A stretch of DNA of 29,449 bases from DATBFX01 sp036558305 (GTDB taxonomy: Bacteria; Chloroflexota; Chloroflexia; Thermomicrobiales; UBA6265), in NCBI GenBank assembly GCA_036558305.1, contig DATBFX010000549.1, forward strand, positions 1-29,449, read 5' to 3'. Positions 27,058 to 29,449 of this stretch are shown here, piece after piece. Each line of letters starts with the position of its first letter. Within the stretch, counting starts at the first letter, position 1. The notes under the pieces are model-generated. The model saw only the letters and a program-made list of their open reading frames with translations, did not search any database and was not told the origin of the DNA. The position numbers and the translations under genes were made by a program.

Positions 27058-28383
27058 ATGCCGTTTGAGATTCTCTGGTCGGTAGTCGATGGCGCCTGGG
27101 AAGAGGCTGCCGAAACGGCCCGGCTCAATCCATCGGGGTCCTATTTCGACCGGAAACGATTGGCGGCCATTCGGCTGCTTCCCGGACGTGTGCAATTCCG
27201 CGCGGACGACAGCCTCCTGTTTCCTGGGCAGATGTTTCAAGATATCCACCAGCGCCGTCTCCAGCATCGCCCTCAGGGGAACGGAGACTCCGAAGATCCG
27301 CCGGAGCTTTCGCCAGAGAGCGTGGCAGCTGCCGAACACGCGGGCATCGGAGGTCTGACCCTCGTAGATCTTTCTCTCCAGTTGGCAAGGATGATGACAC
27401 AAGGTCGATTCGTCTCGGCTTCGAAGGGATCAACTGTGTACTGGCGAAACTCCGACGATGCGGACTCGATAGCGTTTACGAAGCAGGAGGGCGCGGTGAA
27501 AATCCAGTACTCACTCCTTACGGACCACTGGTTGACGGTCGCGGAGAGTGACTTCGTATCGGGAATCAACGAGTTTCTATCAGGTTTTGTCCAGATGGTG
27601 AGCGAATACGCCCCGGGTCTACTCGACTGGTTATCGTTCGCGCTGCTTCGTCCCTTTGCCCCGGCCAATCTGCCAAGCGGCGCATCGTCGAATGCAGGAT
27701 GGTTGCGACATCGTTCGACCGAGGCTGCGCCGTCAGTTGCTGCGACGTTGGATCACGTCGGGCGAACGCGCGAGTCAATGACGGCGCAAAGAGTAGCCGC
27801 TCGCTTCGTGTGGGAACCCGAGAGAGTTGACTGGGCGAGGGCGCGGACCGCATGGGGAAGCGATCCTCCTGGCTCTTACTACGACACTCGTCTTCTGGTA
27901 GCCAAGGATCTCTTCCTCGGACGCGCGAGTCTCGAATGCATCAGTGGTGAGGTGGAGTTGACCGGTCCACTGCTTTACTCGGCAGAGTTGGTACGGGCTG
28001 GAGCTGTCCGAATGGGCCGTCCGATGCCGACTCTTGATACGGCTTCTCCTTCGTCCCAGCGATGGCCGCTGCTGGATCTGGCCTTGCAGCTCTGTCGTCG
28101 TCTCGTTCCCGGCGCCTTCGACGGGAGGCCAGGGCCGGCGGCCGACTTCTACCGGTGGCCGGACCCGAACGGGTGGATCGGCTTCGGCCCTGTCGGCGGC
28201 GGAGCGATCATCCGCCCCCACTTGCTCGCGGAGATGGAGGCGGCGGTCGGCGCACCGACCTTCCGCGCCGCGGCCGACCTGTTCCTCCGGCAATTCGTCG
28301 TCGAGACCTTCTCGCGTGCCCCGGAGACCTTGACCTGGCTCGCATTCCAACCCCTTATTGAGTACGTGCAGACTTCGCCTTGA
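27058..28383 (+). CDS. Unknown protein with two diverged copies of one domain; candidate immunity protein
   Basis: This 441-residue protein matches no family I recognise. It contains an internal duplication: residues 4-200 and 248-437. Matching pairs are NPSGSYFDRKRL with DPPGSYYDTRLL, LTLVDLSLQLARRM-like with WPLLDLALQLCRRL, VYWRNSDDADSIAF with FYRWPDPNGWIGF, and APGLLDWLSFALL with APETLTWLAFQPL. There is no signal peptide or membrane helix, so it should be cytoplasmic. The ATG has AAGGAGG 4 bases upstream and lies 48 bases after the Rhs stop, the usual place for the cognate immunity gene. GC and codon bias are milder than in the Rhs shell, as in the toxin tip. The immunity role is inferred from position only. 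Confidence 0.65.
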   Translation: MPFEILWSVVDGAWEEAAETARLNPSGSYFDRKRLAAIRLLPGRVQFRADDSLLFPGQMFQDIHQRRLQHRPQGNGDSEDPPELSPESVAAAEHAGIGGLTLVDLSLQLARMMTQGRFVSASKGSTVYWRNSDDADSIAFTKQEGAVKIQYSLLTDHWLTVAESDFVSGINEFLSGFVQMVSEYAPGLLDWLSFALLRPFAPANLPSGASSNAGWLRHRSTEAAPSVAATLDHVGRTRESMTAQRVAARFVWEPERVDWARARTAWGSDPPGSYYDTRLLVAKDLFLGRASLECISGEVELTGPLLYSAELVRAGAVRMGRPMPTLDTASPSSQRWPLLDLALQLCRRLVPGAFDGRPGPAADFYRWPDPNGWIGFGPVGGGAIIRPHLLAEMEAAVGAPTFRAAADLFLRQFVVETFSRAPETLTWLAFQPLIEYVQTSP

Positions 28384-28561
28384 GCTTGTGCTCCCACCCT
28401 GCGAGCGTCGACGCGTTCCCGCTGCGACGAGTCGCGCGTTGCCGTCGTCAGGACCGGCGAGGTGCGGCGGGGACGATGAGTGCGAGACCAACGCCAGCAA
28501 GGGAAGTGCTCGAGGGCTCGACAGTCCTCGGCGTGTACATCTCGGGACCGTGAGGGGGGCG
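28384..28561 (+). other. Gap between the two immunity-type genes
   Basis: The 178-base gap has no promoter I can support. It contains a 25-codon ORF (28476-28553, MSARPTPAREVLEGSTVLGV...) of unknown meaning, perhaps a relic of another cassette. Confidence 0.25.
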
Positions 28562-29449
28562 ATGTTCGAGCGATTCCTGGGGGCGTTCCGCCCGATCCCG
28601 GGGGAAGAACCGGCGTCCGACCCCCGTCGCGAATGGCCGTACGGCGAGGTCCGGGGCTTCCGCGAGCTCATGGACGCTTTCGCGGGCAGGGGCTTCAACG
28701 GCGGCGTTTACCGACTACACTGCGAATCATCCGGAGCAGTCGCAGACGAGATGGTCCGTGGGCGATTTTCCTGGCTCGAGGAACCAGCATACTGCTTTGG
28801 CTACACCTGGAACGGCATGCAATTGGCGCTGGACGGGGAACGACGCGACGCGAACGGTGAGCCGCTCGTGGTCTTGCTCGATCCGTCCGACGGAACGGCG
28901 TTCGAGATCGACGCATCATTCGAGGTCTTCCATGATGCGGAGATCGTGGACGACCCAGACAATTCCCTTGACTCGGAACTGTTCGACGCTTGGTCATGGG
29001 CCTACCAGAACATGTTGCCCCTCAAGCGCAACGAAATCGTCGCCTACAAGATCCCTCTGGTTCTCGGCGGAGGAGATACGATCGAGAACATGGGCGTGAT
29101 CGACTTCGAGGTGGAGTGGTCCCTGACCCGCCAGATCCGGGATCAATTGCAGAGCCTCACCGACGGGACTCCGATCCGCAGGGTACAAATCGACTTAACA
29201 GAACTGAAGTCGCCGCAGTCAGGATCGGTGTCGACCGGTTTGGGGAGACTCCCGGTCGGTCCGAGTGCGCTTGGCAATTTGGGTTCTCGTGCTCGGCGCG
29301 ACGCGGTCCCCTGCCCGCTCGACGCCGGGATCGTCGACGTGCCCAACCACGTCGACCTCAGGAGCTATCTGGTGCGGGCGGCGATCGGGCAGGGCAACCC
29401 GAGCCAACTGGTGGTGACCTGGGTGGAGGAGGCGACCGGGGCGACCACC
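28562..29449 (+). CDS. DUF1851/Tdi1-like immunity-type ORF reading in frame into a copied Rhs segment (no stop in window)
   Basis: The ATG follows a G-rich ribosome site (GAGGGGGG). Residues 25-212 resemble GAD-like plus DUF1851 (T6SS Tdi1 C-terminal) immunity proteins: CFGYTWNGMQLALD, GEPLVVLLDPSDGTAFEI, ASFEVFHDAEIVDDPDNSL and WSLTRQIRDQLQSLTDGTPI, where the family usually ends. No stop occurs there. After a linker of about 38 residues (KSPQSGSVSTGLGRLPVGPS...), from residue 251 the frame enters 137 bases identical to the Rhs gene and continues in the Rhs reading frame (PLDAGIVDVPNHVDL...) to the window end. It may be a fused or displaced gene, a recombination scar, or an assembly join at a repeat. 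Confidence 0.7.
   Translation, partial: MFERFLGAFRPIPGEEPASDPRREWPYGEVRGFRELMDAFAGRGFNGGVYRLHCESSGAVADEMVRGRFSWLEEPAYCFGYTWNGMQLALDGERRDANGEPLVVLLDPSDGTAFEIDASFEVFHDAEIVDDPDNSLDSELFDAWSWAYQNMLPLKRNEIVAYKIPLVLGGGDTIENMGVIDFEVEWSLTRQIRDQLQSLTDGTPIRRVQIDLTELKSPQSGSVSTGLGRLPVGPSALGNLGSRARRDAVPCPLDAGIVDVPNHVDLRSYLVRAAIGQGNPSQLVVTWVEEATGATT
29313..29449 (+). repeat. Second copy of the Rhs internal segment (continues beyond the window)
   Basis: Identical base for base to 21911-22047. The left junction is sharp: upstream of 29313 there is no similarity to the Rhs gene. The right end is cut by the window. Confidence 0.95.

Noticed and set aside
20206..27402. A 2398-codon open frame on the minus strand opposite the Rhs gene
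   Set aside because: It is a shadow of GC-rich codons and YD repeats: the product is Arg/Val/Gly-rich, low in complexity, and matches no domain, while the plus frame has clear Rhs motifs.

Overview
The window is GC-rich, densely coded chromosomal DNA. The best guess is a Chloroflexota bacterium, perhaps Thermomicrobia-like. This is an inference from the DUF3090 gene, the FloT/NfeD pair, the CarH-like regulator, the intergenic inverted repeats and the heavy GC codon bias. No rRNA or marker gene fixes the taxonomy. No tRNA, rRNA, CRISPR array, transposase or integrase was seen.

Positions 1-4000 (minus strand) hold a de novo pyrimidine block, pyrC-carA-carB. Its junctions are tightly coupled (8-bp overlap, then abutting stop and start) and carB runs off the left edge. 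In front of it is a compact control region: a near-consensus promoter, a 33-codon leader ORF whose ATG falls at the predicted +1, and a strong intrinsic terminator. The leader ORF reads through that terminator and stops inside its U-tract. This looks like a translation-coupled attenuator.

Positions 4077-10230 (minus strand) hold envelope and membrane genes: a secreted trypsin-like protease, a single-pass membrane protein, a PrsW-like membrane protein that seems to lack its catalytic residues, a DUF3090 protein, a flotillin and an NfeD-like partner with a histidine-rich loop.

Positions 10.5-19.8 kb are mostly housekeeping: an HD-domain protein, rodA, rsmI (converging on rodA with a 101-bp overlap), dnaX, a beta-propeller lipoprotein, a CarH-like MerR/B12 photoreceptor-type regulator, and gatC-gatA. 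Several intergenic gaps carry inverted or tandem repeats. Four plus-strand genes have recognisable -35/-10 promoters with 17-19 bp spacers.

Positions 19.8-29.4 kb are the accessory region. A leader segment with two promoters precedes a 2233-residue secreted Rhs/YD-repeat protein with a variable C-terminal tip that is probably a toxin. Next come a 441-residue protein built of two diverged copies of one unknown domain (candidate immunity protein) and a DUF1851/Tdi1-like immunity-type ORF. That last ORF has no stop. At 29313 it passes in frame into 137 bases identical to an internal part of the Rhs gene (21911-22047), and the window ends inside this copy. This points to a second Rhs copy and to recombination, or to an assembly break at the repeat. 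It and the pyrimidine attenuator are the two most interesting parts of the window.
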